A DNA stretch of 64,000 bases from Mansonella perstans (GCA_037074765.1 JBAMDO010000202.1:43875-107874); one strand, 5' to 3'; counted from the first letter of the stretch, positions 1 to 14,623 are shown. Program-made: numbers and translations. Notes: generated from the letters alone by a model not told the origin.

Positions 1-3000
1 GAAAATTTAAATAGAATTTCAAATTTAAAAAATAATATAACATATTTTAAATATGAAATATTGGGATTCAAAATGGGATGATAAATTTCTTCTATGGTAA
101 GGTAAATGGCATACTTTTATTGATTTAAATATTTGATAATTTTAATATTGGATTATTTTTCTCATGCAAAACAAGAAGTGAAAAGCAGACTATATGCAAT
201 TTTTCCACCGTATTACATGCTGATTACTATATGCTATTGTATTAACACCGTATGATTAGCAAATTTTATAATTGATTTCAGCATGAGAATATAATCACGA
301 GGCTTATTGTTGCGTTAGAAAACTTGTTGCTATCAAATCTTATTTTAATAAGAGAAAAAGAAAAAAGCAATAATTAGAAGAATTATTTAAAATTACTTTT
401 TCCAATACTTCATAAAGAAGAAAAGAACTCTCCTTCAATCTTTTTTTTTAAATTAATTTAAGTAAAGAAAAACATTTTATGGATGCATATACATACACAT
501 TTTTCTGTTTCATCTATTCTTTTTCAGATAGTCACTTTTTTCCCTTTAATAGCTTTCTCCTTGAAATTTAAATTCAAGAAAAAAATTGATTGCTATTCTT
601 TTCATTGGATCATTTATTATTTTTCTCTCTTTTTGCTTTTTCAGTCTTTTTCAAATGACAAAACTGAAAGCTTTTTTTTTTTCGCGCTAAATCTAGCAAT
701 GTAAACTATAACAGAATCAGTGCATTAGTAAATTTTGTTCATTTTTATTAAATTTAAAGAAAAATTTTTTGTCAATAGTCAGGTAGAAAATAAAATAACA
801 AAAAATCTTTTTCATTTTGCGAAAATAATAATTGCATAATGTGACTTGTTTTTTTTTGATAATTGCAAGGAATAATTTAATAAATGCATTAACCATTAAA
901 TTTCGAAGAGTGCAATTTTTCATTTTCAACAAATACACTATTTTCCAAATGATTTCTACTTACCGTACAAGTGCTTTCTGTTCAAAAAACAGCAAACTTT
1001 TCTCATCCAAAAAAGAAGTTTATGAGTTTCTTATTTATTTTTTTTCATTTCTCTCCATCTTGCAAACAATAAACACATGTAGGTTATGCATTTCCGTACT
1101 TCGTAGACTAGCTATAAAATATTTGAATATTTTTTTGTGAAAACAAAATGCAATGTATAAAAACATAAAATTTGATATAAAAATTCGAATTTTCCTTCAT
1201 TTTCTAGCAATATTCATCTGCTACATATCTCATTTGATTTTTGTACTTTATATTGATAAAAATCAAATATATTAATTTAAGTCTTTCTAATTTAATTTCT
1301 TATCAATTAATGTTTAACGCTTTGTTGCGTCAATGGACACATTAAAGCAATGATTGTAGGATAGAAACTAAGATATAACAAGTATTTTTTGGCTGCAACT
1401 CAAGTTTTCTATTACGCAGTTAGCATTACTTGATAACACTACCAAATGTGTTTGACCCCAATGTACTCTTAATCAAACATATTCATTCAGTTCGTGAATT
1501 TTCTTGCTTTTACTAAAAAGCTCATTCATTTGATATAAAATTGATGCTGCAATAAAGTAATTTAGTCTTTAACAAAATTTAACCTTTTTAAAGTTATCAA
1601 ATGTAGTCAGTCATTTTCAACTATTTACTCTATTGCCGAATATTCAATCATTTAGATCACCCGGAATTCAATCGAATAGTTATGCTGCCCAATTGCAATC
1701 TTAACTTTGTTCAATCTTAATGTGTTTCTGATCAAATTTTAATCTGAACCAAATTATACTCTATCGAAATTTCAACAAATGGCACTTCCCGTTTACTAGA
1801 AAAAGATTACCAACTTCTTTTTAAGCAGAATGATATCAGGAAATGAAAGCATTTCAAATATATTCAAATACATTTTTTCATTTTGCTTTCCTTCACAGAC
1901 AGTACAAAATTTATTTGACGGAACAAGTATACAAATAAAGATTTGCGAAAAAAATGTCTTCAAATTTTGAAAAATAAAAGAATTAAGTATTGATTGAACT
2001 ACTGAGTTAGCCAAAAACGAATTAAGTAGATTACAATCATAATCTTTCAGGTAAACTTTTATTTAATTTTTCAAGCGATCATTTAATATTTGTGAAAAAG
2101 AAAAAAAGCAAAAGAAAAGATTAAGTCAAAAACATTCGATTACCGATGCAAAATAATGGATCTTCAATTCTAAAAATATTTTTCCTTTTTCTTTGTTTTT
2201 TAATTTAAGCTAAAAGAAGAACTTACTTTCAAGCTAAACAAAAAGAACTTTGCTTCAAGAAAGAATAATGTGAACAATTTAATTAATAAATAACAACTAT
2301 TCAATTAATAGCAATCGGTAAAAACGAAAATAAAATAAAAATTTTGTATTTGAAAAAGGGTTTGAATAAAATTTATGTTTGAAAGAAGATCCAGGCAGAA
2401 TTGCAGCTATGATTTTAACGTTAGGCTCGATACGTAAATTTACTATTATTCGTATATCTAGCGTCCGTGATATATCTATCATAAAGTTTGGTTCATATAT
2501 GAGAGTACATGAGAAAAACAAACTAAATCATAAAGTTAAAAAAAAGACAAAAAAATCGGAAAGATTTTATTTTAACATAAGCAATCTTAATTTTATGCAG
2601 ACAGACACACACATGCAAATTTATGTTTGTGTATGACAAATAAATACAAAACTATAAATGGATGGAAAGCGTGAAAAAAGAGAGGAATGTATTAGATAGT
2701 TTTGAAAAGTATTAATACAAAAAACTATCATCTGGTCGGGAGAGCGATTAATTGTCTAATTTGCTTTTGGGCCAAGAAAACAATTCATCTAACTGGCAAT
2801 GAACAAATTCGATCGATGTCATACATAACAATATGTGATGCGATAGAAATGGTTTTCGGATTGAAATGAATTAATTTGAAATTGAGTCGCTCTTAATCGA
2901 CAACATATTTTTCAAGCAATGGGAGTGTGAAATGTGAAAGAGCGAGGTGGGAAATGAAAAAAGAAAAAAATTCTTTTTTTAGGGGAAAAAGAAAAAAGTT

Positions 3001-6000
3001 TAACAATTTAAGTTCGTAAATTTGCTTACATAAATTAAAAAAAAATTTCCATTGGTTGTTCATTTTAAAAGGAATTACCATCTTTTTTTGTGGTTTTTAC
3101 TTTCGTTTGTTTTGAAAAATTGGATTCATTTTTTGCTTGTTCGTTCATTTATCATTTAAAATATTAATTTCAATTAATTTTTGAGCACTGGAAATAATTC
3201 CAAAAGTGCACATATCCAAAAGAAAATGAAATATGGTTGTTGAAACTTGATTAATTGTATTATGGAACATAATACCAATTTGCTTCTATATGCACATATA
3301 AGAATAACTTAGTAAACTATTTTCAGTCTGCAAAATGTATTTCAAGAAAATATTCTGTATGAATTAATTAATTTCAGCATTTGATGTCAAAATACTATTA
3401 AAACTTACTCTAAAATACAGTAGAATATAGTAAAAGATAATGGCCAGCAATATTGTAGAATGACATTTACAGTATGATTTGCTAAAAGAAAGTAACAAAA
3501 TGGGAATATTTAATAGATATAATAGTTATATAGCATAATACTTATAGCAGTGTAGAAAAGCAAGAATACAATAGAATATGAGGCGATATGCATAAAGTAT
3601 ACAGTAATTGTACATGAAAGCTTGTTATACCGTTATGGTTATATATACTTTCGTTATATATTGTACAGTAAAACAATAGAAACATTTTTTGCTTATTAAA
3701 TATGTCAAGCGAATAAAAGTATAATTACGTACAAATCGCTAAATGCGACACAAAATTATATATTTAGAATACAGTAAATACAGTATGCGTGATTATACTA
3801 CGGTATAATGCGTCACTTAAATGTGATATTTATCATCAAAAATAACATACTGCAGCATCTGCACGATCCTATTCAAACTATCTTATAATATCAAGTATCT
3901 TTCTAATTTTATAGAAAATGATATGAATAAAAATATTACAATTAAAAGATGATTTGTGTACCGTCGATTAGAAATGCTGAATTAGAATCCGTAGAACTTT
4001 CACGGTTGACTTTGGATTTCGATAGTTATTGAGCTGTTTATTACAAACTGGAAGAATGATAGATAAGAGAAAGAAATGAAAACATGAAAAAGATAAATTA
4101 AATCAGGCGTAGAAAAAAAACGAAAAAGTAAAGCAAAGAGAAAATCATTATCATCAACGCTGAAAAAGTATTTGGTGCAAAACTAAGCTTATTTGAATTA
4201 AACATTCTCGAAAATCTTATAGAATTTTTTTTTTCACTTCACAAATATCATTCACATTAATATCAATAATAATCAAGTTTTGGGTGCATATCCGTGCTAC
4301 ATTAATACTATTAGCATTGTCAAACATGGCATAATATGTGATCGAATATGATAATATTGCAATGAAATCACGATTATGCAAAGATATAAGTAAGAATCTT
4401 GCAAAATAAATGATAAATGATTGAATTATATCCTTGGGAAATCCGATTGCATTAATTGTCATTAATTACAGTGGACGGGATTGTGAACAAATTGAAATTT
4501 CGCACAATTTGGGATAAATGTAGAAGACGAAATCAGATTTTATGGAATGCAATAAAAATCAATCATTGCTTTCATGTTCAAATTTAATAGCACTTTTTAA
4601 CAAATAAGATAATTCAGCAACTATTTGAATCGTATTTGGCACCGCAACATGTATAGACTTCTCTTCTGTAGCGAAGAAAAATTTAAAGCATGACATTTAA
4701 ATGTAATTAACAATTAAATTGATGAGAAAGTTTTTGTTTCAATAAGTTTTTTTTCTGTAATTAAACGTTTAATGACAAATAGTAATCAGCGCCATATGTG
4801 ACATCTTGTCAAATGCATGCAGAAACGAAAGCAACCAAATAATTAAGCAGGACTTTTGATTTTTTCTGTTCTTAAATTTAATAGTAATTTTTTTGGCACT
4901 GTTGTTTTTTATTGAGTTAGATGTAAATGCTTTGATAATCTTTAAGGGTAAAACTTTTTGCTTTCAATTTGAAGTCAAAATTATTTACAACTCGAAATTG
5001 AATTGCTCAGGGAAGTTATAATACTTCCAAAAGTTAATGAAAATCGATTTGAAATGCTATTTTGCATTATTTGCTTGCAAGGTTACTTTTTTGCTTCCAA
5101 TAATGTTAATGCTTGCTTTTTCCATCCAAACAAATTGTAAATTAGCAATGTGGGTGGAAAAACTCATTCAACTGCAACAAAATTTTTTTTCAAATTATGG
5201 AAATTTTTTGAACATTTTATTTTGAGACTTTTTGGGATATTTTGTTTTTTTACATACGCTAAATTATGGTAATTGCTCATTCTGCATTTAAATAGACCAT
5301 ATATCAATGATAAAGAATTATATTTGGTGGATATTTACTAATAAGTGCTTTGTGCGAAACAACTTCATTGTCTAAAACAAGTCATGTTTTACAAATCGGA
5401 TCATATCGGTCAGATATACTGAAAAAATAATACGAAATTACAATAATCATTATAATGAATATTATTTGAATGAAATGTTGATACGGATCTTCCTTATTTA
5501 CTCTATTTAGTTTTTCTGCCTTTTTATGAGTGAGTATTTATTACTGCCATACAATAACTAATTCATGCGAAGTGGAAAAATGAGAAAAAATGACAACAAA
5601 AACTGAATAGATGATCACATGTCTGATGTGCTGCATATGAACAAGATCAACAAGATCAATCTACCTATATCGTGGAGTTAGTTTGTAATGAACTGAAACA
5701 TTTATGCAAATTAGATGGAATACTCTGGTGATTTTTAGGATTTGCAATTAAAGCGCAATTAATCATTACCGTTTCAGTCAAACTCTAGCATATGCTAATC
5801 GTTGTTTGTAACATTTGTGACATTTGTTTGTAACAGTCCTTCCTTTTTAAGCACTAGAACTTTAACATTTTCTTTGACAACAAATGAAAGATGGCTTTTA
5901 TACTTTGGCAATTGGAAAAAATAGTTGCGCTTTAATCATGAGGATACGGAAGTTTTTTCAGATTTTTTTAGATTCTGATAAAGTAATGATCCTCGAAATT

Positions 6001-7663
6001 GCACAAATTGTGAAATTATGATAACACAGCTGAAAGGCAATGTTTACATGCCTGAAAATATTGCATTGGTTAAGAGAATTTTCAATGAAATTATTCGACC
6101 CTTTCAAAGCTGTTTCATTTGATGCATGATAGATCTATTCCGTTGTTGATCCGTCCTCTAATAATATAACGAATCAGTGGAAAGCTATCTAATCTCTGAA
6201 GCACGAACTTTGGTATTTTGTTTGACTTCTGCAGCTAAAGTTATTGTTTTTGCAAATTCTGTTATTGATAAATTTTGAAAGAATGATGCATGCATAATTG
6301 TAAATTTTCAAGCTTTAACTTTGATCAGATTGGTGTTTTAAAGTAGTTTATGTGCCAATAAATTTTATCCAAATTTGAAAACTTTAACCAGTTTGGAATC
6401 ATTGGTAAATTGATCCATCAAATGGATTCAGTGAGCACGCATTCTTACAAAAACTTGTAAATTAAAATTCTTTAGAAATTTCGCAAACTTTGCATACTTT
6501 GCATTATATAGTTTTGTTGCCTAGCATTAAATTTTGCGACATCACTTAAAATAAATGACAATAAAGCAAAGCAGACATTAACTAATACAAGTCTGTGTTG
6601 TTAGGCGCAATACGTAACTACAGGTAAAGTGCTAAAAATATAACTGGTAAAAAGAAGCAACACATGTACACCTTATTGGATGCAATGTGCCACTAACTAC
6701 AAAATATGGTGTAAAAGCAAACCACAAATTTTCCTTGTTAAAAGCAAAATGTCACCAGCTGCAATACAGCAATTAAAGCAAGGAAAATGAAATGTTGAAG
6801 ACTACAAAAACTCATAAAACAGGAAGATTGTTTTTTTGCAAAGGTTGCCTTCACATCAGAAATTAATAATAAGATTCTGAATCATTGCATTTTCTTAACA
6901 TTGAGACTAAAGAATTATCTCCGTTTGGGTCAAACATTTAGGGTAGTAGGTCAAAAGCTATTCGAAGGAAGAAATGTACAATGAGAAGTATCTTAAAAAT
7001 GAAAACGCCATTCTTTCTTTTGTTGCAATAGTTTCAGCTATACAGTGAAAAGTTAATAATTCTATTTCTGTGTTTAAGAAAATGATTTTATATATTGTAT
7101 TTCAGTAAAGCTTTGTCAAATTAATTTTGATTTTTGTCTACATTGTCTCAGAAATTATTCTTGCTAAATAATCAAATTTCAATTATAAATTCAATATGCT
7201 TTGATGACTGTGTTAAAGATTATTTAGGAAAGACTGAAGACAACTAGGCTGTAACAAGCAGAGAGAGGTTGATTAAAATAAAAAAATCAGAAGCCAACTA
7301 GCCTGCGATAATGAAATTATCTTTATCTTGGTCAAATGGTCATTGGATCAGACATAGAAGCAATGATTTAACTCGCAATCCAATCATACGGGCAGAATTT
7401 TCAGCTATTCTGAATCAGGATATTTCATATATTGGCAAATTTAACTAGTGGTCTATTATTTCTTCATATAACTACAGAAGTATATAATATTTGTTCTTGT
7501 ATTACTAAACTGGTTTAAATCGCAAAAGTTGAATTATGAATAAGCACCCATACTTCTTATCATTAATATTTTCAATTTCATTGACAGCTTGGTTTCAATT
7601 TCAGTATATTTTATTGCTGAAATTGTTTTCTTTCTTTTGTTACATGGTTACTGTTATGAGAAG
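1..7663. other. AT-rich stretch without recognised genes
   Basis: Both strands hold only short open frames with no family resemblance and no chain of phase-compatible splice sites. The sequence is rich in poly-A and poly-T runs. Between about 3.4 and 3.9 kb the motif ACAGTA recurs in loosely repeated form, but I cannot define a repeat unit or ends. An open frame at 2,379-2,636 has slightly higher complexity but no support. I read this as intergenic DNA or part of a large intron of a gene outside the window. Confidence 0.6.
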
Positions 7664-7942
7664 CTATGGAAAGTCATATCTCTTCACAACTTCTAGAGTA
7701 TTTCACTTTAAACAAGAAAACAGATAATTCAGCTTTTGAATATCTGGAATCGCTTGAAAATGAACTACAGCGTTGAAAATAGTCCAAAATTCTCTCGATT
7801 GTCGAGGATCATCACTAAAAGTGGGTAATGACAATTTTGTTAAATTGACGGTGGGGTAAGGAGCTGGTTTTGACGGCTCTATTTGTTGAAAATTAGTTCT
7901 ATACATGGTTAAAGCAATACTTTCATTTACTTCCATTTTCAT
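7664..7942 (-). mobile_element. BEL/Pao-type LTR retrotransposon gag relic (broken)
   Basis: A minus-strand frame of about 79 codons reads like the conserved core of the DUF1759 gag region of BEL/Pao retrotransposons. It has a block with LPTFSDDPRQ, then REFW, then VVHFQAIPDIQKLNYL and SCLK. In nematode copies SCLK is followed by a glycine codon and a further conserved block. Here that position is a TGA stop (7,703-7,705), after which the same frame continues as NTLEVVKRYD before a second stop at 7,664-7,666. A serine stands where the family usually has tryptophan after PRQ. No LTRs, protease, reverse transcriptase or integrase were seen nearby. This is therefore a decayed fragment. Homology is from recognition of the family pattern, not from a search. 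Confidence 0.75.
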
Positions 7943-10430
7943 GGATTAGTTTGAAAATCCTTTTGTCTCCTTTCGTATATCTACATACTTTTCCCCTCCT
8001 TCCTTTCTTCTTGTCGTTAACGTTACAATCAGTCCTTTGAATATATCGCAATCGCTTCTCATTTGCTGATTACAATTTCTATTCGTAGGATTTTATCTTC
8101 CGTGATTCGTTTCCTCATTTCGTATTCGATCAAGAGGTCTCAGACCTATTGTTTTCACATTTTGAAGTGAATTTCCTTATTTTTCTGTTTGCCGGTTCGA
8201 CACTTGACGATATTAATGTTTATGTAACATGATCTACTTTATGTGGTAGCATAACTTTGTAGTTTTAATTTAATTTTATTCAATGCTTAAATCATATTAT
8301 TGGTTCATCATATTATTGGTTCATTTAGAAAAAAAAAAGTATAATAACTATTAATTAGTAGTGCAATGATTTTTATCTGTACTTGAAAAAAAACAAACTG
8401 TCAACGTTAAATCTTTCTCTGTTATGTTATGATAATTCGAGCGCTAAATGATGGAGTAATAGTTACTAAGTGAAATCTTACCTATATTCTGGATCGGTAT
8501 TACATTTTCCTTCGATCAATGAGGATTAGATAAAATGATAACCTTGTAAAATGTTGTTTAACAAATATGAATTTGAATATACGCTCAACAAGCTTTATTT
8601 TTGTTTTATTTGTCGATTTACTTCGTATATGCAAGGACTTAAATCACACAAAATTCGTCATTAGTACTTAATGACACACGTTAACAGGGACGCTGATAGA
8701 TTACCCACCAACCGGAACAATTAACAACTACTACCACTGTTATTATTACTATTGCTACTGGTGCTACTGGTGCTAATTAGAGATTCTTGTTTGATTGCAT
8801 TTTTCAATTTTCAAATGTAGAAATTTTGCAAAATTTGAAATTCAATTTGAAAAAGGAACCAACGTATTTGCTATCAATGTAGAAAGTGTGACTTACCGTT
8901 TTTTCTCTCTTTTTTTTTTTTTTTTAGGGAAACGTAGAAATAAAAAGCACGAATGTTTTTGTCTGTTCCAATCATCAATTCATTTGTGATGTACCTTATC
9001 GATGCGTGTATGTGTCGCTGTCCACACAATTGTTGCGTCACAAATCGAATTAAAAATGAAAATACCGGTCTTATGAATACATCAACTATCTTTTAAATTT
9101 GTCCGCACAAAAATTTTAATTTCTAAGTCTTTACACATCTTTAAATTTTGTTCCCATTATTTCATACCTTTGAACATTGCAACCGTGTCAAATAATTATC
9201 GCACATAAGCAATCAATGAGTATATATATATATATTATTCCTAGAAAAATTATCAATTATATTTTAAGTATTTCATTTCTTTCATTTTTAAGACTCAAAT
9301 AATTTTGTCGCGAATATCCGAGATCTCTTTTTCAATTTCTAAGTAAGCTTCATCAATTTGCAAATCGTTTGATGCACTAAAGAACGGATTGCATTTTGAT
9401 AACTGCTTCTATTTGAATTTTGTAATTTAATTAAAAAAGAATTCTAATAAATTTCAACTTTTATCACGTTCCCACTTTTTTCTCATACATTTTTTATAAG
9501 AAAAATTCTTATTTTTTTTTGCGATATTTTCTTTCCGTCTTCAATTCATTAATTATTTGCTGAATAAAATGTTTCGGTGAATATAGTAGTAAAAATTTGA
9601 ACAAAAGATAATGACTTGAAAAAAGAAAAATGGACGAATTGACACAATATTTACTTACAATTTAAATAAATTTGTTTGTTTTTAATTTCAATTTTATTCT
9701 TTGTTCAGTCCATCAAACCGTGTCGTCTGTCAACTGTCCATGCATCCTACTTTTTCCCTTTCTTGTTATTTACTTGCTTTTCTTCTCTTTTTTTCACTCT
9801 CCATCATGACAATCATTTGATTAATTAGCAATTAAAAGGTGCCCATAAAATCCTGTTCGGGCAGATCAATAAAATGATAAATAGAATAAATAATTCGAAT
9901 TTAAATGATTGTCACAACAATGTGAAAATTATTTATTCAAAGTGACTGATTATTTATTTGAACATTTTGTATGTTGAATTTAATCACGCAAATTTGTAGC
10001 AAAAGTTTCAACAGAAGTTTTAATTTAGTACAATAGTGCTTTTTTTCATTATGAATTAGATTGATATTGTTAATCAAATATAAATGTTCAAAGAAGTCAA
10101 GGATTTCCGATATATTAATTAATGTTTTCTCATTGTCAATTAGAAACCATCATTTTTTAAAACTTTCAAGAACAATTGACGAATACGAATTTTTATGCAA
10201 TATTTTGTTATGAACATTATGTTCTATTTTATTACGACTTTTTGTCAGGAATGTCAACTTGAAAACCAGTATAATGCTCATTTGCCACTGTCATTGCTGT
10301 TATAATATCATCATTAGAATGGCTTTTAAGTAAAATTATAAAAATCATGGCATTCATATTTTTCGAATACTTTTATTGCTTTGAATTATTGATTCATTTT
10401 GTATTGTTCAAATAGTAGCGAAAAATACGT
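7943..10430. other. Intergenic AT-rich stretch
   Basis: No gene is recognised. There is a small ACT-type trinucleotide patch at about 8,727-8,780 and a short (TA)n run at about 9,221-9,236. Several poly-T tracts occur, for example near 8,910-8,925. It leads into the upstream region of the CRAL-TRIO-GOLD gene. Confidence 0.6.
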
Positions 10431-10487
10431 GTGATAAGATCGTGAAAACTAGTGTAGATAAGATCGTAAAAAGTAAGTGTGATAAAA
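10431..10487 (+). promoter_or_regulatory. Triplet of GATA-type boxes upstream of the CRAL-TRIO-GOLD gene
   Basis: Three imperfect copies of a unit of about 25 bp each carry a GATA element: TGATAAGA at 10,432-10,439, GATAAGA at 10,457-10,463 and TGATAAA at 10,480-10,486. Each is followed by a TCGT or ATCGT motif. They lie about 190-245 bp before the proposed start codon. TGATAA is the core element of nematode intestinal (ELT-2 class) promoters; its use here is inference. Confidence 0.45.
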
Positions 10488-10675
10488 TCGTGAAGAAGAC
10501 TGAAAAAAGATGCAAAAAATCATGAAAATTGCTACGTCGCAAGTTTTACTATCCTCAATGAGTTTATCGCAATTAACAGTTTCTTATTTATCTGAACTAT
10601 GCGAAATTGAATGATAAAAGTTCATATTTTCATGCAACTATCGTCAACGATATTTATAAGCGATTTGTGAATGAT

Positions 10676-13600
10676 ATGAAATCGACGACATATTTCACAC
10701 CAACACCAATCACAGAGAATGAAATAGCTGGAGCTGAAAAAATTCGGTAGCATTTTCAAAAATTTCAAGTTATTTCAAATGACAGAATTATTTCGGTGCT
10801 AGCAAATATTGTTGTATTCAATAACACAGAAAATATTTTTCCATGTATACCGTGATGTTATTGTATACGGTTAATACAGATAACATTATTATAAGTTATA
10901 CTATGCAAATCTTCCACTATGTATATGTTGTTATATGTATTACCATAATAAATATTTCTTCATGTACAGAGTAAATGTAAAAAAATGAAATGACGGCTTA
11001 ATTAGAAAATACTGGAACGGTAAATGTTAAAATATATCGCATTTCTCTTGCTAAAAAACAGTTTATCATATACATAACAAAAGATTCACATAAAAATTAC
11101 AGTATACCGATGTATATACTGATTATGTTGTAATTTACCTAATGTACCATAATTTATACATATCATTTACAGGAAAATAATTGATGATATTCCGGAATCA
11201 TTAAATACAAAATTTTATTTGGCACGCTGGTGGCGTGCTTATAACGGTGATTTGGAATGTATTAAACGAAATATGAAAGATTTATTTGATCATAGACGAG
11301 CACTTGGATATGATCATATCGAAACAGATTTGTTACAATCAAAATTCGAAATTACAAGAAAAACATTGGAAGTAAACAAAATACATAGTTAAAAATTTAA
11401 GAAATTCTTTTCGTAACAACTTTGCTAGTAAAATTCGCTGATAAGATATAATTGTATTAGTATGTTGTTGTTTGTTTATTCTTTTTTATCTGTTATTTAG
11501 TAAAATTTAAATTCCTTTCATGATTCACTTCAGGTTTTTAATCAGATTTTAAATTCAAATTCGACAACTAATCTAACTTCTATTCTAAAGAATAAAGTCA
11601 TACATATATCCTTCTATCCTGTATTATCTTTCATTTTTCTAATTTTTCAGAAATTAAAAGCTTTTTTTTTCTATTAAAAATTTTTAAGTCCACTTTTTAA
11701 AATTAATTCAGCGTTTTTGCATCTCAAAAATAGCACCATGTCGCATGATTGATAATGTTTGTGTTTTCGTTCAACGATTGGTCACAAATGATATCGATGA
11801 GGTTTGTGTTATATATGCATTTTCTTTTTTAGCATCATTTCCATTTCATAAAGTAATAACTTTTCCATTTAATTTTTCAAATTAATTGCAGTGTCGTTGA
11901 AATGTTATCATTTCTGATTTTTGCATTAGCATCACTCACACTTTTTAAATTGGCGCTATCTCAATTTTCCAATTAGTTTCATTACCAATTTTCAGTTAGT
12001 ATTATTTCTATTTTTCGCTTGTTCTTATAAAAATTGCAGATAACTAAAGTGGTACCATTCAGTTACGTCCTTCACTCCTATTTCATCTTGCAAGAAGCGT
12101 TTACTCGAGCTCAATTAGAGATGGAAAAAGCAACGGGTAAGCCAGCAGCTGTTGTCACTATTCTCGACCTTTCGGAGATAAATACGACACCGTTACTGAA
12201 TCCGCTAAGTGTTTCGGCACAATTTGTGCGATTAATTGTGAAAGTATGGGCTGATTACTTCGTTGAAGTGGTAAAAATTTTCAAAGTATTGCTTATTATT
12301 ATCATTATTATTGCTAGTATTTTGAAAAAATAATTGATTAAAATTAATTTATATTTTCTCATTTAATTTAGTCCAATTTTTTGTCATTAATGAAAAGAAT
12401 AAAATTGAGAATTGCTTTTATTTGAATGTTTCCGTCTTTCTTTTTTCAACATAAATATAATGCAAATTTTTGAAATTTTTTCGTTTATTTTGTAGATTGA
12501 AAAAAAAAAACTTTGAATTAAAATTTGATGCAATCTTTATTTCTTACAAAAATAATTAGAATCAGTCAATACTGTCATTTGTATTTAGTTGTAGAGGATT
12601 TTTTGTCGTAATTCAAAGCAAAAAACATCAAATAAAAAAATTTATATATAAATATAAAACATTAAATTTTTGCAAAATTCAGGCAAGGTGTCGCATTTTA
12701 TACATTTAATTTGTCCAGTGGGTGGGTAATCAATCAGCATTCTTGTCAACGTGTGTTATTAAGTGCTAATGACGAATTTTCCGTGTTTTAAATCTTTGCA
12801 TATACATAGTGAGTCGATAAATAAAACAATGGTTAGGCTTGCTTAGCGTATATTCAAATTCATATTTGTACAGAGAGCGAACACTTTGAAAAGTTATCAT
12901 TTTATCTGAGCTTCGGTAATTGAAATAGAACATGTGATCCGGAATATGGATAAGATGGTATTTCCGGAACATTTGCATTATGGTCAATCAATCTAATTGC
13001 GTTCTAACACAAGATTGAAAATCAGTCCGCTAATATTCTTTTGCATATTTTCCATTCTATTTTTTAACCTTTCTAAGTAACTCAATGAATATTAATTGAA
13101 AGCAATTAATTCCATTTCTTAATTTCATTTTCCCATTTTTATTTAGAAATTGATCAGTGATAAATTTTGTCGCAAAACTTCATTTTCAATTGATAAGGAA
13201 TAAACAAATGCGACGTCATGTTTCATTGCAGCAAGCGAAGATATTCCTTATAAATTCACCAGCATTATTGAGTATAATGGGACAAATTGCTAAAATTTTG
13301 TTGGATAAAGCGACACAATCACGACTTCACTTCCTTCAGCAACCAACTGATTTGATCAAATATTTAAATCCTTATGTAAGTTGATTAATTTTTGGATTAA
13401 ATTACAAAATTTTGTGATGCGAAGCAAAATTTTGTACATCAATGAATTAATTCTGTAATAATTAAATTGTCAAAGTTTAGATTATTCGATTCAATTGCTT
13501 TTGTATTTGTAAGAAAATTGAATTTTAAACTAAAATTTGTATAAAAAAAAGCTCAAATGGTACCTTGCATCCAAAATTCATGACAGATTTTTTATTCATC

Positions 13601-14462
13601 AATTCAAAGCACCTCCAATAGTTTATCGGATTGCTTGAAAATCCAAGGGAATTATGCTGTAGTTCAGCGCTTTGTTTGTTGCTTCCAGAACTGTTAATCC
13701 AAGAAGACAAAACTGCTTGTTTTTTTTTTTCATGTAAATTTCAGTAATTGAAAATTTTTTTTCACACAGTTAGTGCCAGCAATATACGGTGGAGAATGGT
13801 ATGATGACAGTGGATATGCGGAAAAGCCGGAATTAGTTTGTCAAAAACCGATTAAAATAGAGCCGGAACACTACTACAAATGCGATTTACTATGGCAAAA
13901 ATATGGTTTTCCAGAAGTGCCACCAAAATGTTCGGAAATAATCAAAAGAAAACAAACATTTGAAGTTCAAAAGTAAATTTGTATTGAAGTTAATGGATGG
14001 AAAGACAAAAAGAAAACCAGAAATTTTTGCTAAAGAAAATTAATAAAATGAAATTAATGAAGCAAAAAAAATATGGAAAATGGAACAATTTGTAAAAATG
14101 AAAATTCCCAATTCTTTTTCGGCGATTTTTTGAAAAAAAAATAATTTCTGATAATTGAAAAAATTTTCCCATTTATTCAATATTTATTTTCTTCCAGAAT
14201 TTGCGCAAATGAACCACAAACACTTCTATGGCATTTTAAAGTAAGCAGTGATATTGAATTTTCGATATTAATGCAGAGAGAGAATGATGACGAACAAACT
14301 GTTTGGCCTAAAATAACGCTTATGAGTTTACGAACACCTGAACAAGGTTCACTTATCTGTAAACCTGATAGCAAATATACGTTACGTTTTACAAATCCAA
14401 GTCGATTCCTGCTACCAGTTAGATTACAATATGCAATTGAGTTATGTTCTGATGTATCATAA
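10676..14462 (+). CDS. CRAL-TRIO (SEC14-like) and GOLD domain protein
   Basis: Seven exons join in phase to 400 codons: 10676-10746, 11173-11371, 11712-11801, 12040-12270, 13232-13375, 13770-13972 and 14198-14462. The first about 90 residues match the helical CRAL-TRIO N-terminal region (LARWWRAYNGDLE). Residues about 91-265 match the lipid-binding CRAL-TRIO domain, with LLNPLSV-type and IFLINSPALLSIMGQIAKIL segments, closing with IYGGEW, the usual end of this fold. Residues about 310-398 form a GOLD beta-sandwich (TLLWHFKV, PKITLM, SLICKPDSKYTLRF). This architecture is that of animal SEC14L proteins and C. elegans CTG-1/CTG-2. They are cytosolic or Golgi-associated proteins that exchange phospholipids or other hydrophobic ligands. 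The ligand here cannot be told. The start is the only ATG in the first exon frame after an upstream stop; an unseen 5' exon remains possible. It is convergent with the RRP36 gene. Confidence 0.88.
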
Positions 14463-14623
14463 CTAGGAATATTGCCCGGAAAAAAAAATGTTAATTTCAA
14501 ATTACTTCTATTTAATTTATTGTTTGTGTAATGATTAAAATACTTGTTTGCTTTAATCACAGATTATTGTATAATTTGGGATATAAACGAAGAAAGAAAG
14601 TTCATTTTAATTATTTCGAATGA

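Noticed and set aside
2297..2636. Overlapping frames on both strands with slightly higher sequence complexity
   Set aside because: No recognised family, no bounded exon, and both strands look equally open, which fits chance.
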